This document shows, in pieces, positions 1 to 13,659 of a stretch of DNA of 64,000 bases. The DNA comes from Utricularia gibba (taxonomy: Eukaryota; Streptophyta; Magnoliopsida; Lamiales; Lentibulariaceae), in assembly GCA_002189035.1 (NCBI GenBank), contig NEEC01000013.1:496001-560000 (forward strand), written 5' to 3'. The notes under the pieces are model-generated. The model saw only the letters and a program-made list of their open reading frames with translations. It was not told the origin of the DNA and made no database searches. Position numbers and translations under genes: made by a program. Position 1 is the first letter of the stretch. Each line of letters opens with the position of its first letter.

Positions 1-361
1 TTTCCTTCCGCACTTCCTGCCTCATCACCACTATTTGAACTTGTGTTGGCATGCTTTCATTTCCTCCCTCCATACACAGATGATGGCTACTCTTGAAATG
101 GAGAAGGCTCATCATGAGCAGATTATTTATCATTAGTTTCAAATGATGAGCTTGGGTAGGGCAACAACAAGTTTATTGAATCAAACATGTAGTCTTCTAT
201 GGCTGAAGGTATTTTCTATTTTACATTAGTTACGTTTCCGTCTTCTAGGAGCATTCCATCTACTCTATCTTTTTTGAAGATATCAATCCAATCCTCATAG
301 TAAGGCAAACTTTTATTCCTCAACATATTGTGAGTATGCTGATGATTGTTTAGAATGGATT
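1..361. other. Intergenic, no gene seen
   Basis: No convincing reading frame, RNA gene or repeat boundary was recognised here. The stretch ends where the LTR-like repeat begins. Confidence 0.5.
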
Positions 362-1533
362 TGCTAAATGTCGTGGTCTAGCACATTAAACACATCAAAA
401 TAAATTTATTAACCTAGCTATTCTATTACACAAATCATATGAATTAATATAGTGTGAGAACCAAGAGTCGAATCCACATGGAATTATTGCAATTTCATGA
501 AGCTTATAACATTTACTGAAAACAGGGAGGTTTCTTCTTGGGATTTAGCTCTAATGCACGTAAGATATAAAATAACAGTACCTGAAATAAACAAGTTGCA
601 GGGATGAAAAGGCACTGAAATTAACGTGAATGAGCAAAAAACATAAAATAAAAGTAACTTGGCTGAGTTTTATATCAAGATCTATCTCTTGTGTCACTTA
701 AGAGAGACCATAGGCTTAAACCCAACTTTAAAACACTTAAAAACAGAGCAATGGTTCGCAGGAACAGTGAAAAGCATGTTAAACATAGAACCAAACACGA
801 AAAGGTAAAACGAAACATGTTCATAAACTGAAATAAGGTTTACAGAGTGTTTCCCGTTCACAACTAAGTACCAGAAATGTAACAGAAAGCATCAAAACGA
901 AGACAGTAACAATAGCAAGTTCACGTAAAAATGGAAGTGCATAAATATGCAAATAAAAGTGTCAAGCTGCTTTTGTAGGCTGTAGATCTACTAAAAATCA
1001 AAGTTCTGAGCAAAAAGATGGTGTAGAAATGCAGATCTGGAGGTCACTAGAGATGTTCACTGGAGAAACATAGTTTTTGTTTTTCCCCGTCTATTCACTT
1101 CCCCCGTCTACCTACTATGTGCTCCTTGTCTCTCTCTTCCTTTTTCCTTTTTCAGCTTAAAAGTAAGGATAGTTTTGTCTTTTCCTCAAGCTTTTAGAAA
1201 AGATATCTCTGCTCCAAATCTTATCTCTTCAAAAGGGTGTTTGCTTTCAGTGAAAATTAACTTTTGCATAGCATTTCTGTCCCTATTGACTTGTCAACGC
1301 AGAAAAAGCGTTATTACAATACTAGCTCTTACCTTGTTAAAATTTAAACACACACTAGATGAAAATTTTAGATCTTTCAGCTCAATTGTTGCTAATTGAT
1401 CATGTTTTCACAATAAACACATTTTAACAAACGAAATACACAAAAGCAAACAATTCAGCATACTAAACAACATTTGACCCTACAAAACACACATAAAAAT
1501 ACATATAAAAACATAATAAAAACAGTGTTATCA
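362..1533 (-). repeat. LTR-like repeat, copy 1 (solo LTR candidate)
   Basis: Read on the minus strand, this block matches 32137-33317 on the plus strand nearly end to end. Matching landmarks are the start TGATAACACTG, the stretch GTGTGTTTTGTAGGGT, a segment reading GACTTGTCAACGCGG in copy 2, a segment around GGGTTTAAGCCTATGG, and an end at TGTGCTAGACC...CA. It begins TG and ends CA, as LTRs do. No perfect target-site duplication flanks it and I see no internal retrotransposon coding, so a solo LTR or LTR fragment is likely. The short reading frame at 1175-1399 lies inside the repeat and is probably not a gene. Confidence 0.75.
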
Positions 1534-2890
1534 TATGCGCATCCTACTGTTCACATTGTTAAAGACCATTAAAAAATAAATGAACAAGGGGAAAACAAAA
1601 ATATAAAAAATATATTACATAATGCCTACTTTAACTCCATCCACAATTCTGATGTTGAATATATCCTTGGTAGTCTAGTCAAAACCAGTTGCATTTTTGC
1701 TTAAGAAGTCAACGAATATATTATAATCTCTCTTGAAGCTACCCAACTTGGAATACATATGAGGATGGACTTTTTTTTTAGTTCCAGAACAAAAATTCAT
1801 GAATGCTTGCTCTAAAGCAAATAGACATTTTGGCTTCTATCCATTCTCAGAACGCCACACCATTGGCTATTAACTCCTTCAATACAGTTATAAACATCCT
1901 TTCTTTATGTACATTCCAATTGCACTTAGTCTTAGAACATTCACCTCCTCTGATTCCTATCGCTTTCTTATTGTATCAGTTTGGTTTGTTCATAATAGGC
2001 TAGATGACAGTAAATGTAACAAGTAGACACATCTATTATAACTTAATCAACAGTAAAAAAAAATGTACAATGAACCCTCCATCAATATAAGTAAACAAAA
2101 ATAGTGAAGGATCTTACATGGACATCAAATACACGAGAAAGAACCCTAGAAACCGAAAAGCAAGTGGAGAAGAGCAAAATGGTGCAGAATCAAGATAGTA
2201 ATAACTAAATCTTATTTAATCATGAGAGTATTCTGATGATTTTCCTAAAATCATTTAATTTAATAATATTCTACCAAACATAAAATATTATTAATATCTC
2301 TATTTTAAAATAATGTTACCAAATATATATTCAATCTAAACAACAATAATCTTAGAAAACTACAAACTAAACAATCTTATCGAACGGCACCCTATCAATA
2401 TTTGTTGTCTCCTATTTATTTAATTTCATTTATTGCTTTAATAAGTTACTTTAAATTTTGGTTAGGACTTAAATTATAATTATATGATAAATTAGCATTC
2501 TATTAGCTCACTACAAGCATAAGCTTTTTGTTTTCAATCTCAAGTGTTATTATGCATGTCATTTAAATTTGTAACTTGTGCACACTAGGGAATATAAATC
2601 TATATTCGATACAAGAGTTTCAATATTTTCAGAAAATTGGGAACTTTTGTTTACCAATTTTTAAATCAATGTCGACTATAATCCATGAATAGTAAAATCA
2701 TAAATATGATACAATGTACAATATGCTTTCCATATATTGTTTATCGGTATATTTTTCATATTTGTGATTTTCATTAATGAATATACTCAACATATACTCT
2801 TCTATATGTATCTTGTTGATTTGTATATCTCTCTATCATTCCCTTTTAAATTAATGTATAAAAATCTTAAATATTAATATTTAAAATGAT
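1534..2890. other. Intergenic, AT-rich, no gene seen
   Basis: Low-complexity AT-rich sequence with only short chance reading frames. Nothing was recognised. Confidence 0.5.
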
Positions 2891-2894
2891 TAAT

Positions 2895-5475
2895 TGCATC
2901 AGTGCCCAATATTTGAGTAAACAAGTTGACAAGTTGTTACATTGAACGAGTGTGCTTAGTGCTGATAAATTCATGTTCAGTAGCATTACGAACAATAAAA
3001 CATTCTACCTCAATGTGTTTAGTTCATTCATGAACTATTAGATTTGCATATATATGAAGAGGTGTTTGATTATCATAACTCAAATGAATAAAATTCTTAT
3101 TCTTAATATTAAGCTCACCAATGAAAATGTTGATCTATTTTACTTTAGACATTATCATAGCCATCTCTTGATACTTTACTTTTGTAGATGAATGAAAAAT
3201 AGTTTTTTTCTTAATTTTTTTATGAGATTACAAATCAACCAAGATTCACAAGATGTTTATCAATAAGCACCAAGTGAAATGATTGATATTATCTACTTTT
3301 TGGGAATTTTTACATTTGAGTTTAATCATAAATTACACAAAATGCATGATTTAGATGATGAAAGTGTTCAAATTATACAATATCATTTTTGTATATTGGT
3401 AACGCCCGAAACTATGCATTTAGTTTTAGTTCAACATTGAAGTAAGTTTAAGAGTATGTTTAAAGGTAGGAATTTTATTTGGAATTGGATATGAGAAGGG
3501 TAAGCCACTTGGGTCAATCCAAAATTATGGAAAAACTTTTCTTAAGATATTTTCTGAACAAGGGCCAGAAAGAAGAAAAAGTGATATGATGGAATCAAAA
3601 AACAAGAAATTGGCATGACATTTAGCTCTAACTGTTATGATGAGGGACATATTAACATGATTTGACTATAGGAATAAAAGAAAAAATAATTAAGATGAAA
3701 AGAATAGAGTGATTCTGGAGGGAAGCTCCACGTCAAGAAATCAAGTAGTTGGAAGGGTGCCTCCAAGACGGAAGATTTTCCACCGACCAATTATGAAAAA
3801 CTTAGGAGAATACAAACTAACGATGATGAGCTCGAGGGAACAACAAGATCTACAATTTGTGTGGCGAGGGGAAAAGCTAAAACTAAATGAAAATTATGAA
3901 AGAGTGAAAAGGTTGCTAATACTGTTCACTCTCTTAAGGATATTATGAAGTAAAACATGGGTGTTGAAAACAACCTATAGAAGAAGACTTACTAAACATA
4001 CTTTCAAGATCATTGTTGCTTTTATTTACTATTTTTCGACTTCATGGCATGAATATTTTAACTATTTTTTTAATTACTATTTTCAATCTATTTAATTTGG
4101 ATAACATTTTATACATTTTCCATATTTGTAGCCTACTAGAAACGTTTCCTTTAATTGTTTTCATATTTACCTATTTACAACATGCTTCCAAATCTTCTAT
4201 TTAATCTAGTTCACATATAGGACTTATATTTAGAAACCAATTTATCTCATTGAATTGATTTGAACTTGCAACTACTATATTTATTTTTATGTAGAATATT
4301 TGTGAATTGCATGTTAACCATATAAATGTTTTGATAAGGAAACTGTTTTAGACTCATGATACTTAAATAAATTTATCATTTACCAATAAAAACTTGTATA
4401 ATCGGAATTGTAATATGACTTCAATTGAATAGAACTAATCACATTTACTTTGTACGATATTGTTTGTTTCGAACACCTAACACTAATTGTTTTACGTTTT
4501 TCCCACATAGGAAAAATGCCTCATATAAGATTAGAAAGGTCCTTTTATTTAGACACATTTATTTTCTGTCCATAATCCATGTCCATCACCAGTCTCTTGG
4601 TTCAAGCAAAATTACTTGCCCTGACAGGCCCTTAAAATATCGCATGACTTGCACCGTAGTTGACTAATGGTACAAGGTAGGCTTTTGAAGAAACTAAGCG
4701 AAAACATTGACTATCTAAAATTCAAACACCTATAAAACAAATACATCAAGAATTTAACCAACCAGCAATATTTCTCACAATCTTGCATTTTTATCATACT
4801 AAATTATATCAAAGTATAATTGGAATCAGATCTAATTCTATTATTTATAATTTTATTTTTTAAATAATGTAAAAAGCATACATTTATTCACACAATGCAT
4901 ACCTCGTACATTTAAAGCCACTTGAGTGTGAGTTAAATACTTTAATGCTCTCAAGTTTTTCATAAAAAAATATAAACCATATATTCACTACTTTCTACTA
5001 TTATCAAGTCATAGACATGCACAAATACCAAAATTATGCTTCTAAAGTTCTCTAACAAAATAATGAATAATTAACTCAAGGCTAGTGAAAGCCAAAAGAT
5101 TTAAAAGAACTAATGAGGTTAACATCACCGTACCTGACTTATATTATGCAAAAAAATTTGTAATTTGCAAACTTTCATTTAGAATTTTCAAGAAAAATTG
5201 ATGGCAAGTGCATGTATATTTATTCATTAAAATCTACATGAGAAAATGAATTATTGACATCTATTTGATGTAATATTGAATTTTGAATAGTTGTAATTAT
5301 CCATAAGATTTGAATAATCACCATCTTAGCAATTGGGGCAAAGTTTTGTGTGTATTAAAAGAAACTGCATTACTGACACATCCATTTTATGTACTACTCA
5401 ACTTTGTACAATTGCAATTATCAATAAGATTTGAATAGTTACTATTTTGATAAGTACGTTAAAAGCTATGTTTAA
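2895..5475 (-). mobile_element. Decayed Ty1/copia retrotransposon, RT to RNase H
   Basis: Minus-strand translation gives recognisable copia polyprotein pieces in the right order. At about 5470-5130 is a reverse-transcriptase segment (readings like FAPIAKMV and HQIDVNNSF, then IYMHLP). At about 5090-4880 is a degenerate YVDD region (VHVYDLIIV). At about 3180-2900 is the RNase H tail (YDNQ, then TKHIEVECF, then LGTDAIN). Many stops and frameshifts are present, so it is inactive. The gap between the RT and RNase H pieces is about 1.7 kb, larger than usual for copia, and seems to hold a nested insertion. No LTRs could be paired. Confidence 0.7.
3395..4010 (+). repeat. Possible LTR-like insertion inside the copia remnant
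   Basis: The stretch starts near GGTAACGCCCGAAAC, which resembles the beginning of some plant Ty3/gypsy LTRs, and sits between the RT and RNase H pieces of the copia remnant. A 79-codon open stretch at 3709-3948 has no recognised domain. The right-hand boundary is not defined; the insertion may run to about 4690. Confidence 0.3.
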
Positions 5476-5479
5476 TCAA

Positions 5480-6130
5480 TTCCTTCAAATTGTGAGTGAT
5501 AACATATAGTCTTAAATAATTTTAAGTTAAAAAATAGATAGTATTGTGTTGTAAAATTAGGATTTTATTAAACATTTTAAAATTTTTGCAATAAGCAGCT
5601 CAACTTTAAGCATTTTATTTGAGATTGACTCTAAATCCTAGATATAGCTCCAATCTTTTATCTGATCATTTTTCATTGGGCTGCATTAGGTTTTTAGCAT
5701 GCCTAATCATGAGGAGGTGAAAGTGTACAATGAAGGTACATAAAAATGAGGATAATAAAAAAGAGAGGGAGAGAGAGTACACCAAATTACAAGAAGATAA
5801 AAAATGAGATTTTTGGATAAAATAGGATAGAGAAAATATCTTGAGGTACACATAACACATGGAGAAAACTTGCCGAAGAACGATAAAGAAGGAGGAGACA
5901 AAATCAAGAACCAAGCACATCTTTGAAAATTTCTACTTTATTGGGAACACTATTCATAGATAAGAGTAGATTGTAAATGATTCATAATTTTGTGTTGAAC
6001 TATTTGCATTTTTTGTTACTATTTATTTTCTTGTTTTCAAGCTGCAAACTTCAACATGTTATTAATGTTCTGTTATGAACTTGTTTTATTTTTCATTAAT
6101 ATGAGTATGATCGGGGCATTAAATCGGTAT
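5480..6130. other. Intergenic, no gene seen
   Basis: Nothing was recognised. The minus-strand open stretch at 5666-5920 is built on a purine-rich tract and shows no domain. Confidence 0.4.
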
Positions 6131-6239
6131 ATGCCTCATGGAGACAAAAATTAGCTGGGAAGAGTCTTGGACGACTCTGACAAGTTGTAGTAGGTGGACA
6201 GACCCACAGGCACAGGCACCGTTTTGACAGAATCTGGAA

Positions 6240-6560
6240 ATTAGTTAATTGTAGGAGTCTCACCAGAGATGGCGATTATGTGCAAGAGACCACATATATT
6301 GTCATTAAGTGCAGAAAGCAGCTTACATGTATAGTATTCGGTCGAGACAATCTCTTCTATAAATAAGAGAATGTCTGAAGAAAAAAGAATTGAATTCTCA
6401 ACATACCTCTTGTAACCCTTCTTTCTTTCGTTCATAGTAAAACTATTTTTTCGATAACCTCCTCCAACTTCATAGATTTTCCGTCCATCGATAGTTTTCA
6501 CATAAAAAATCTTTGTCTTATCTTATCGCTTAACTTCCAACAACACTCCTAGAAACCCCC
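6240..6560 (+). repeat. Retroelement leader/LTR-like repeat with TATA motif
   Basis: A segment with TCTATAAATAAGAGAATG followed by CTCTTGTAACCCTTCTTTC and CCTCCTCCAACTTCATAG resembles 52690-52890 in the same orientation and a shorter stretch near 48040-48200 in the opposite orientation. The TATA-like motif followed about 70 bases later by a TTGTAA signal looks like an LTR U3-R region. The 86-codon reverse-strand frame here is a by-product. Confidence 0.5.
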
Positions 6561-6569
6561 AACTCGAGA

Positions 6570-9500
6570 ATTGGATACATATAAGCCGATTTCATAATCC
6601 GAAAAATCAGCCACCTTCATAAATTCAATTTTCTACCACATTAGCTAAGGACCAAATGTTGCCTTGGGACAAAAAGGAATAAACATGATTGTTAATTATT
6701 AGACCACACTAGCTAGATAATTACATTTATTTCTTATCCAACGAAAATAGATTCAGAAGAGATAAATAGTGATATGTTTATCAATATACAAACCTAATAA
6801 AAGGTAACCCATAGGTTAGGGAGAGATAAAGGTTTAGATAAACTTGAATTTTTATTATATTTGATGAATGATTTTTTTGGTTAGGGTGAGATAATGATAG
6901 TGATGATCATACTACTTCTAGAAATCCCAAGGTGTCACTTTTTGCACAGCAACCGAATTTACTAGTTCAATGTATTGCTTTATTGTATTTTATCCAAAAA
7001 CTGCATTAGTCTTAGTTTAGACTTAATATTCCATCTTGAAAAAAATAGAATGTCTCATGTCCCACATAATAACCACAAAGCTCTTTGTGTTCAACCATAA
7101 TTCCACTATGCTCACATTTTTTATGATGGATCATAAATTAAGCTTATAAATTTATCGTAGAATTGCATTTGTATAATGACATGTGAACTTTCCGTTTATC
7201 AAGGAGTTTTTCTATATCTAGAAATCATAGATTGTAGCATTCAACATTGTCATTTTATTTATTATTACTTCAAAATACCTACATGTTTATCAAGGGTCTT
7301 TTCCTTAAGGGGAAGGGGTTTCAAGTCCAAATTTTGTTGCTTTCCAAAGCATGAAATAAATTTTTATAGTAATATGCCATTTAAAATCTTTAAGAACTCC
7401 CTCTTAACTATTGAATCGAAACACAAAATAGAACTAAGTATATGACAAATTATCGGCATCTTTGTACACCCAAGAAGTCAAGATATTTAGAGGCACTAAA
7501 TTAGAAAATTTACTTTGCAAAAAGTATGCTCATGTAATCTTGGAACTTCTCGTGAGGCTTTTTTTTATTTGAGTGCTCCATTGTTGATTTTATTCATTTT
7601 CAACAACACTTTCCAAGTTTGCAGCCATTCTTTAGTTTTGTTCTTTTACGAATGATTCAAATGGATCAAAGGGAGAGTAGATGATAAATGCTAAATTCAA
7701 GAGGATACTGTAAAATAGGAAGTTCACATATTAAATAAAATTTATGATCACTAATACGCATTAGTAACTAACTTTATAGAAGCATATAATAGTGTCAGAA
7801 TCAAATATATAGAAGTCGTACTTATAATGTGCACTAGTATAACTATTCACCATTTATTCACATTCTAGTGGTTTGATTATGCAATACAATGGTTACCAAT
7901 TTTCATGAAATGTGATAACAGTACATAAAAATGCAGATAAAACTAATTTGATATTTTTATATACCACTCATTTGAAAGTATTTGAAGAATAAAATAAAAC
8001 ATACCTATTTGATATTTATCAACGATCCACCTCTGGATATCTAGATGAGACGAAGAAATAATTCACATAATAGAAACAGAAGAATTAACAGCAATTGAAA
8101 CATTCCGAAAAACTATGATATTATTATAGTCAAATCTCAAGAAGTGAAAAATGAAAAAAAAAAACAAAAAGAATTTGGAGAAATGAATTAAAATATAGAA
8201 TAATAAAAGGAATATTATTAAGAATAATTTTGCTAAAGTGAGAATGAAAAACCAGAATTTGTGAAATGGTACATTTTTCATTAAAGTGTTATTTTTTATT
8301 ATATTATTTTAAAAATGAGAAATAGATGTATTTTATAAAAAAATGAAAATAAATATTTACAAAAAATAGTTTAACTCTCTGTAATTGATGCTCAATAGTT
8401 TTTTTTTGGGTCTTGCAATCGTGATTAATTCTTGAAACATAACTTATTTGTAATAAGAAATCACCATCGACTGTGTGATACATAGTAGGATTTCCCACAT
8501 GGCATGGGGAATGAATGGTATGCCGTACAGCAAATGGATTCCCCTATTTCTAAGGTGTCGTCGTTCGATATGCACCCACACAATTCTAATTATAGAATTT
8601 AAAATGAGAATGTAATTAAAAAAATAGAAAGTAAGAATATCCGAGCTATCCGAGTGCCAATGTGGTGCATGTACGAGTACGCTGTTAGAATCTATACGGT
8701 GAAAATACGAGTTTACCCCCATTTGAAAACCCAGAATTATCCTGTGAATTATTAAGAAGGCAATAATGAGGAGAAAGATTGGTTTCTCTGCCCTGGTTAT
8801 TATTTAATTTCCGAAAGGGGTGATTGATGTGATGGAATGAGTAATCGGGGCCGTAGATCTCACACGTGATCAGCGGTCCGGTGCACCCGCTCCCACGAGA
8901 TAGATTATTTTCTCCCTCCGGTTAAAACGCGCAATCATGGTTGGTAATGACAATCTTGTCTGCATGACGCAACGGTGACGTTTTGCACGCCCACGCAATC
9001 CAACGGCTGGGATTGGAGATGCCCTTCGTATCTGACGCTCTGACACCCTTTCAATTTCTATTCATCAAATTAATCGAATTATTATTACATTCGTACCTAG
9101 ATACTTTTTGTGACTTTATACCAGCTGAGCTGTCGTGGCACAACCCCCCGTGTAAGGTGGCCGCGAATACTATCTATCTATGAACTCGAGCACGTGTGTG
9201 GTGATGACGTGTGCATGGGCTGCCCAATTTCGCACCAGGGAAGGACTTCCTCTTCATACGAATTACGAGCCACTCCTGAAGAACGAAAGGTCTGATCTTT
9301 ACTGCATGGATGGATGGAAGGTCCGAACGATCAACTCTGCAATCAGTTAACATTGGTTGGTTCCATTAACAATTTGAACTCCCAAGGGACACTCCATGCT
9401 CACCAGAAATTGAGATCTTAACTCGTAGCATAGCCTGGAGTATATGGCCCCATTCCGTCATTCCAATCTTTGAAATGATTGTAGAGAATTATTTGAATTT

Positions 9501-10340
9501 GGGGATTATGTGAATGATTAATGTCAAAAACAGTGGACGGTCTTTGTTTTTTTGAAACACTATATTTTTATATTTAATGTCGTGCATGAAATTGCATATT
9601 CTATGAATGTGGTTGCGAAATCCAATCCATTATGAAGTATTTCAAAAGTTAATCGTGTACACATCCTAATTTTAAAGAGTACTAAGAACATGTTTCATTC
9701 TACTCCTTCAAAAAATGCTTTTAATAAAATAAAATTTGAAAATTTATAACTTCTTAGGAATAAGATGTGCTTTTAAATTTCTATTTTTTGAATTAAAAAG
9801 TCATTCATCTATTTTAAAAAGACTTTGAGGGGTTTTTCTAAAAGTAGAAATATAATGCTCGAGAGAAATAAGATGAGGTAATGAATGAATGGCTCAAATG
9901 ATGGCCAAGTTTAATACAAAACCAGCTTGAAAAAAGAGAAGAAGGTCTGGTTTATCTTAAAAAGGTGATGGGAAGTTGGATGGATGGATACTGATGGATT
10001 GATAGCATCAAAACCCCCAGTCCAGTATTAGCCCAAATCACCCCCCAAGCCTTCAGCCCCCTCGATCAGCTTCAAAGCACAGCAAATCCACTCTCCGTAC
10101 GGTCACATCAAATAAATCTATTTTATGCATCTATCATTTTTTTTTTTTTTTTACGAAGAGGCGAATGAGTATATATTTTTGTACACATAGGAACTGATTT
10201 AGTGGCCATAGTGTAAATATGAACTATTTTAGTGCACAAAACGCCCATCCCAACCCAGCGGCTATGGGCATGTGTGCATTTCTTTGTGGTTGTGATTCTT
10301 CTGGTAATGCCCAAATTCGAGGAAAAATGAACGACTAGGC
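6570..10340. other. Intergenic, no gene recognised
   Basis: It is mostly AT-rich. From about 8500 to 9420 the sequence is more GC-balanced, but no domain or splice-consistent gene could be built. The last few hundred bases are the upstream region of the ERF gene at 10424. Confidence 0.4.
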
Positions 10341-10353
10341 TCAGGGCACTGAT

Positions 10354-10361
10354 TATAAATA
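10354..10361 (+). promoter_or_regulatory. TATA box of the AP2/ERF gene
   Basis: TATAAATA lies 63 bases upstream of the chosen ATG. This fits a plant core promoter with a short 5' leader. Confidence 0.6.
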
Positions 10362-10423
10362 GTGCAAGCCCTGGGGTTGAATCTGCAACGCTCTGTTCAC
10401 TCTTTCGTCTCCCACCGAAAGCC

Positions 10424-10992
10424 ATGATGGCCAACAATCTCACTTTCCTTCCTTTTTCGCCGGAACCGCCTCTCCTTGAAGGTATCGCCGCGGTTGTCGG
10501 CGAGCACGTCCTCTTCGGACACAGCGCCGCCGCCCAGAAACCCCTCAAAGATGCGTCGGCTACAACCCCCATCGGAGTAACCAAAGCTTACCGCGGAGTG
10601 AGGAAGAGGCCGTGGGGAGATGGTCCGCGGAGATCCGAGACCGTATTGGGAGGTGTCGACACTGGCTCGGGACGTTTGACACGGCTGAGGACGCCGCCCG
10701 GGCTTACGACGCGGCGGCCCGTCGGCTACGTGGGTCCAAAGCGAGAACCAATTTTCCGATCCCCTCCGTGGTTCCAGTGAGCGAGCCATCATCATCATCA
10801 TCATCATCGAAGAAAAAGAAGAGCGGTGGCGGCGGCGCGGTTAGATCCAACGGCGGGAAGAAGTGCCGCGTGGTGACATCGGTTGCGCATCTTTTTGGGC
10901 CGAATCTGAATCCGAATCCATCGGTGGAGATTGAAACTGGGGTTAGCCTGGAACTTGGGCTGAAGACTGCCTTCTTCAACGCAAAACAGTAG
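10424..10992 (+). CDS. AP2/ERF transcription factor with EAR-like tail (frameshifted)
   Basis: A single-exon ethylene-response-factor type regulator, expected to act in the nucleus on GCC-box-like DNA. One AP2 domain spans about residues 56-111 of the joined frame. It starts [10 protein letters not shown] and carries [23 protein letters not shown] and ARTNF. After it come a Ser run encoded by TCA repeats, a basic KKKK patch and, near the end, LELGL (about 176-180), an LxLxL EAR-type repression motif; a repressor role is inference. The frame breaks at the G-run 10614-10617, inside the conserved WGRW motif. The first frame runs on to 10780 and the second carries the rest of the domain. One extra G would give about 189 residues. 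It resembles ERF084-like proteins, but I am not certain of the subgroup. The first of two adjacent ATGs is used. Confidence 0.85.
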
Positions 10993-13640
10993 TATATGAA
11001 GGCTGATCTGATATACTATAATCTCTCTCCATGTGTAAATCTTTAAGCTTAAGTTTACTAGGGTTTTAGACTCGCAGCTGAAATGGAATTTGTGCTTCCT
11101 TTTGCTGCCTAGGTGGGATCAACCTTTCTCGGTCTCTGAGTAAGCTTCTGTTATTATCCTCCAGTGCTTTTTCTCAGGTTTCTGTGAAACACCCTCATGA
11201 ACTGAATGTTCCAGTGCAGGATTCACAGCGAAGCATTTACTCACACGTTGTTAAATAGTTATTTTATATCGAACTGCGGTGCTCTTTGTGCAGAACAAGA
11301 AAAGCTTCAAAAGTTATGATGAGTGTTTTTACGGAGAAGAAAATCAAGTAATGATATCAAGTGGGGTTTTAAGGGTTAATGACCCATTGTGCACGTTAAT
11401 TGTTCGTATAATGAATATGCCACATATAAAAAAAAACTCCTTGATGCTCTATGTAAACTAGGAGATGAAGAAGGTGGCCACCCAGGTTTAAAAACCCTAA
11501 GCAGGGAAATGTAGTTGGGATGCAACACTAGTCGGTTTTTTTATATTATATTCAAACCTGTGTACCAGTCATGGAAATAGAATTTGATAGTGTGTAAGGG
11601 AGTGAGATTAATCATGATGGTTGCTGAATCCTCCAAACTCATGATTAATTGAAGTAGATGAATGCAAGTGAAAACTTAATTTTAGGGTGATAGTAGACCA
11701 ATCTCTCTTACAAACCTACCCAATTCTCCCAATTCGTACACTTATTGTGTCGTGTTTGAGAAAATGCCATTGATGTTGTCCAGTTGCATCAGTTGTGAGC
11801 AGGTGTATTGCATTTGTCATTGCCAAGGAGGTTGGTGTCGTTTGATGCTGCAAAAGAGTTTTTTTTTTCCCCAAATAAAGGGACCATAAATGATAGTTAA
11901 ATTCTTTTTCTTGCCGGAGCTCAGCACCCCAAGCAGCGGGAACATTGAAACTGATAGAAATTTGCCGAATACGATTCCGGTGAACAATGGGGAGAACATG
12001 TGAGTGATAAACCAAGTAATAATGGGTCGAGATTAACCCCCATCAAGCATACTGCATTTTTGAAGCTATTGTGATGCTGTTGGAGGAGGCAAGAAAGGAT
12101 GGTGGACAGTTTTCAGGGTGGTATCTGTGATTGGATCTTGATGAAAACTGTTGGATTTTAGCAGTTGGGTGAGACGCCGCTCGCTGTGTTCCAAGATAAG
12201 CAGCAAAAAGCTGATGCATGATTTTTCCCTCTTCTTCTTCCATTCAACGATCCGATCCATGCCGTGCACTGCTCACTTTAGTATCGAAACTCACATTATC
12301 TCCTACTTTATAACTTGCTCATCACTCCCATACACAGCATCACTAACTCATACCTTGTAGGGTATATTTTAATATCCCAATTTCACGTTAGAATAATTTT
12401 TATGAATTGAAAGTTGAAACATGATTCAATATGAATATTTTATAACTTTAGTTATTTCATGATATTCATCAAAATATTTAAAAATTAATAGAATTTATAT
12501 TTTATTAGCAATGTAAATTAGTTTTTTTATTTGGCATGAAAATAGATATTTTATAAATATAGAATATAATTACAAGTGATAAAAAAGATATTAGAGTATA
12601 AAACTACATTCTATGACTTTTTCATACAAGAACTTCGAGGGAGTTGTCTTTTTTACTCATGTAAAACCTGATTTGTATTCTCGTGATTCGGCTTTCTCTT
12701 ATGGTTATGTGTAGTTTGAAAATCAATGAATTTCTATCTGATCATAAATACCAACATAACATTAATACTATAAGGACGGAGATTAGTAAAAAACCATTCA
12801 TTTGAGCTCAATGTTATCATCATAATTATTATTATGGTGTCATGGTTACAAAGATTGGTTGAACAGTTTCTTTTGCAAACATTCAAATATGTTGCTAGTT
12901 ACAATTGAGTGGTACAGAAAGTACAAGAAAGATGACATAATGGAGGTATTTTACATTACTTATAATAAATTAACTTATAAGTAGTAGTTACTAAAAATTA
13001 ACTTAAAGTAAACAAAAAAGTAGGAATTGTTTGTTTTAATTTATTATAAAAAATATAAGTAAAAGTTAAGAGTGTTTGATATAATTTTTATAATTAATGA
13101 ATAAAAGTCTAAAACACCCTTATAGTCATATAAATGCTTTTAATATTATAGATTATATTTATTATACCTATATAATTATAATCCAATGTTTTTAAGTTAT
13201 GTGTATATATAACAAATTAATAATTATTTTTTACATATTTTAATGTATTTATAGATATTTGTATAGTTATATGAATCGCAATATATAAGAAATTAATATC
13301 AACACAAACTTCATTCAATCATAATAACATGGATAATAAATGATAGATTGACTTATATAAATTCTGAAAACAACAAGAGATAAGCTAAATTTGATATTAA
13401 AAGATGTGTTTAATTCATCCTATTAATTGATGCATATATTACATCAAGTAGAGTATTCATATATTCATTTTGAGTTGAGAATGCAAAAGATTCTATTGGT
13501 ATTCCATGCCAAGTCAACTGATGTGGTTACTGGTGTGAAGTTTCCTTATAAGTCAGAATAAATAAATGGATTGGTTCTGAATTTTTTGCATCCCAACATC
13601 TTCTAGTAAATATAAAATAATTGAGTTATAATGCATTTAT
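10993..13640. other. ERF 3' region, then AT-rich intergenic
   Basis: The first few hundred bases are probably the 3' UTR of the ERF gene. Open stretches on the minus strand at 11716-12269 show no domain and no splice-consistent extension. From 12930 to 13330 the sequence is extremely AT-rich and may be transposon-derived. No gene can be supported. Confidence 0.4.
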
Positions 13641-13659
13641 CATTTATATGTAAGTGCAA

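Noticed and set aside
461-480. GAGTCGAATCCAC, resembling a tRNA T-loop
   Set aside because: It is the reverse of the CCCTGTGGATTCGATCC phrase of the LTR-like repeat; no cloverleaf can be formed.
10123-10979. Minus-strand frames of 153, 136 and 91 codons over the ERF gene
   Set aside because: They are antisense shadows of the AP2-domain exon, with Asp runs created by the TCA repeat.
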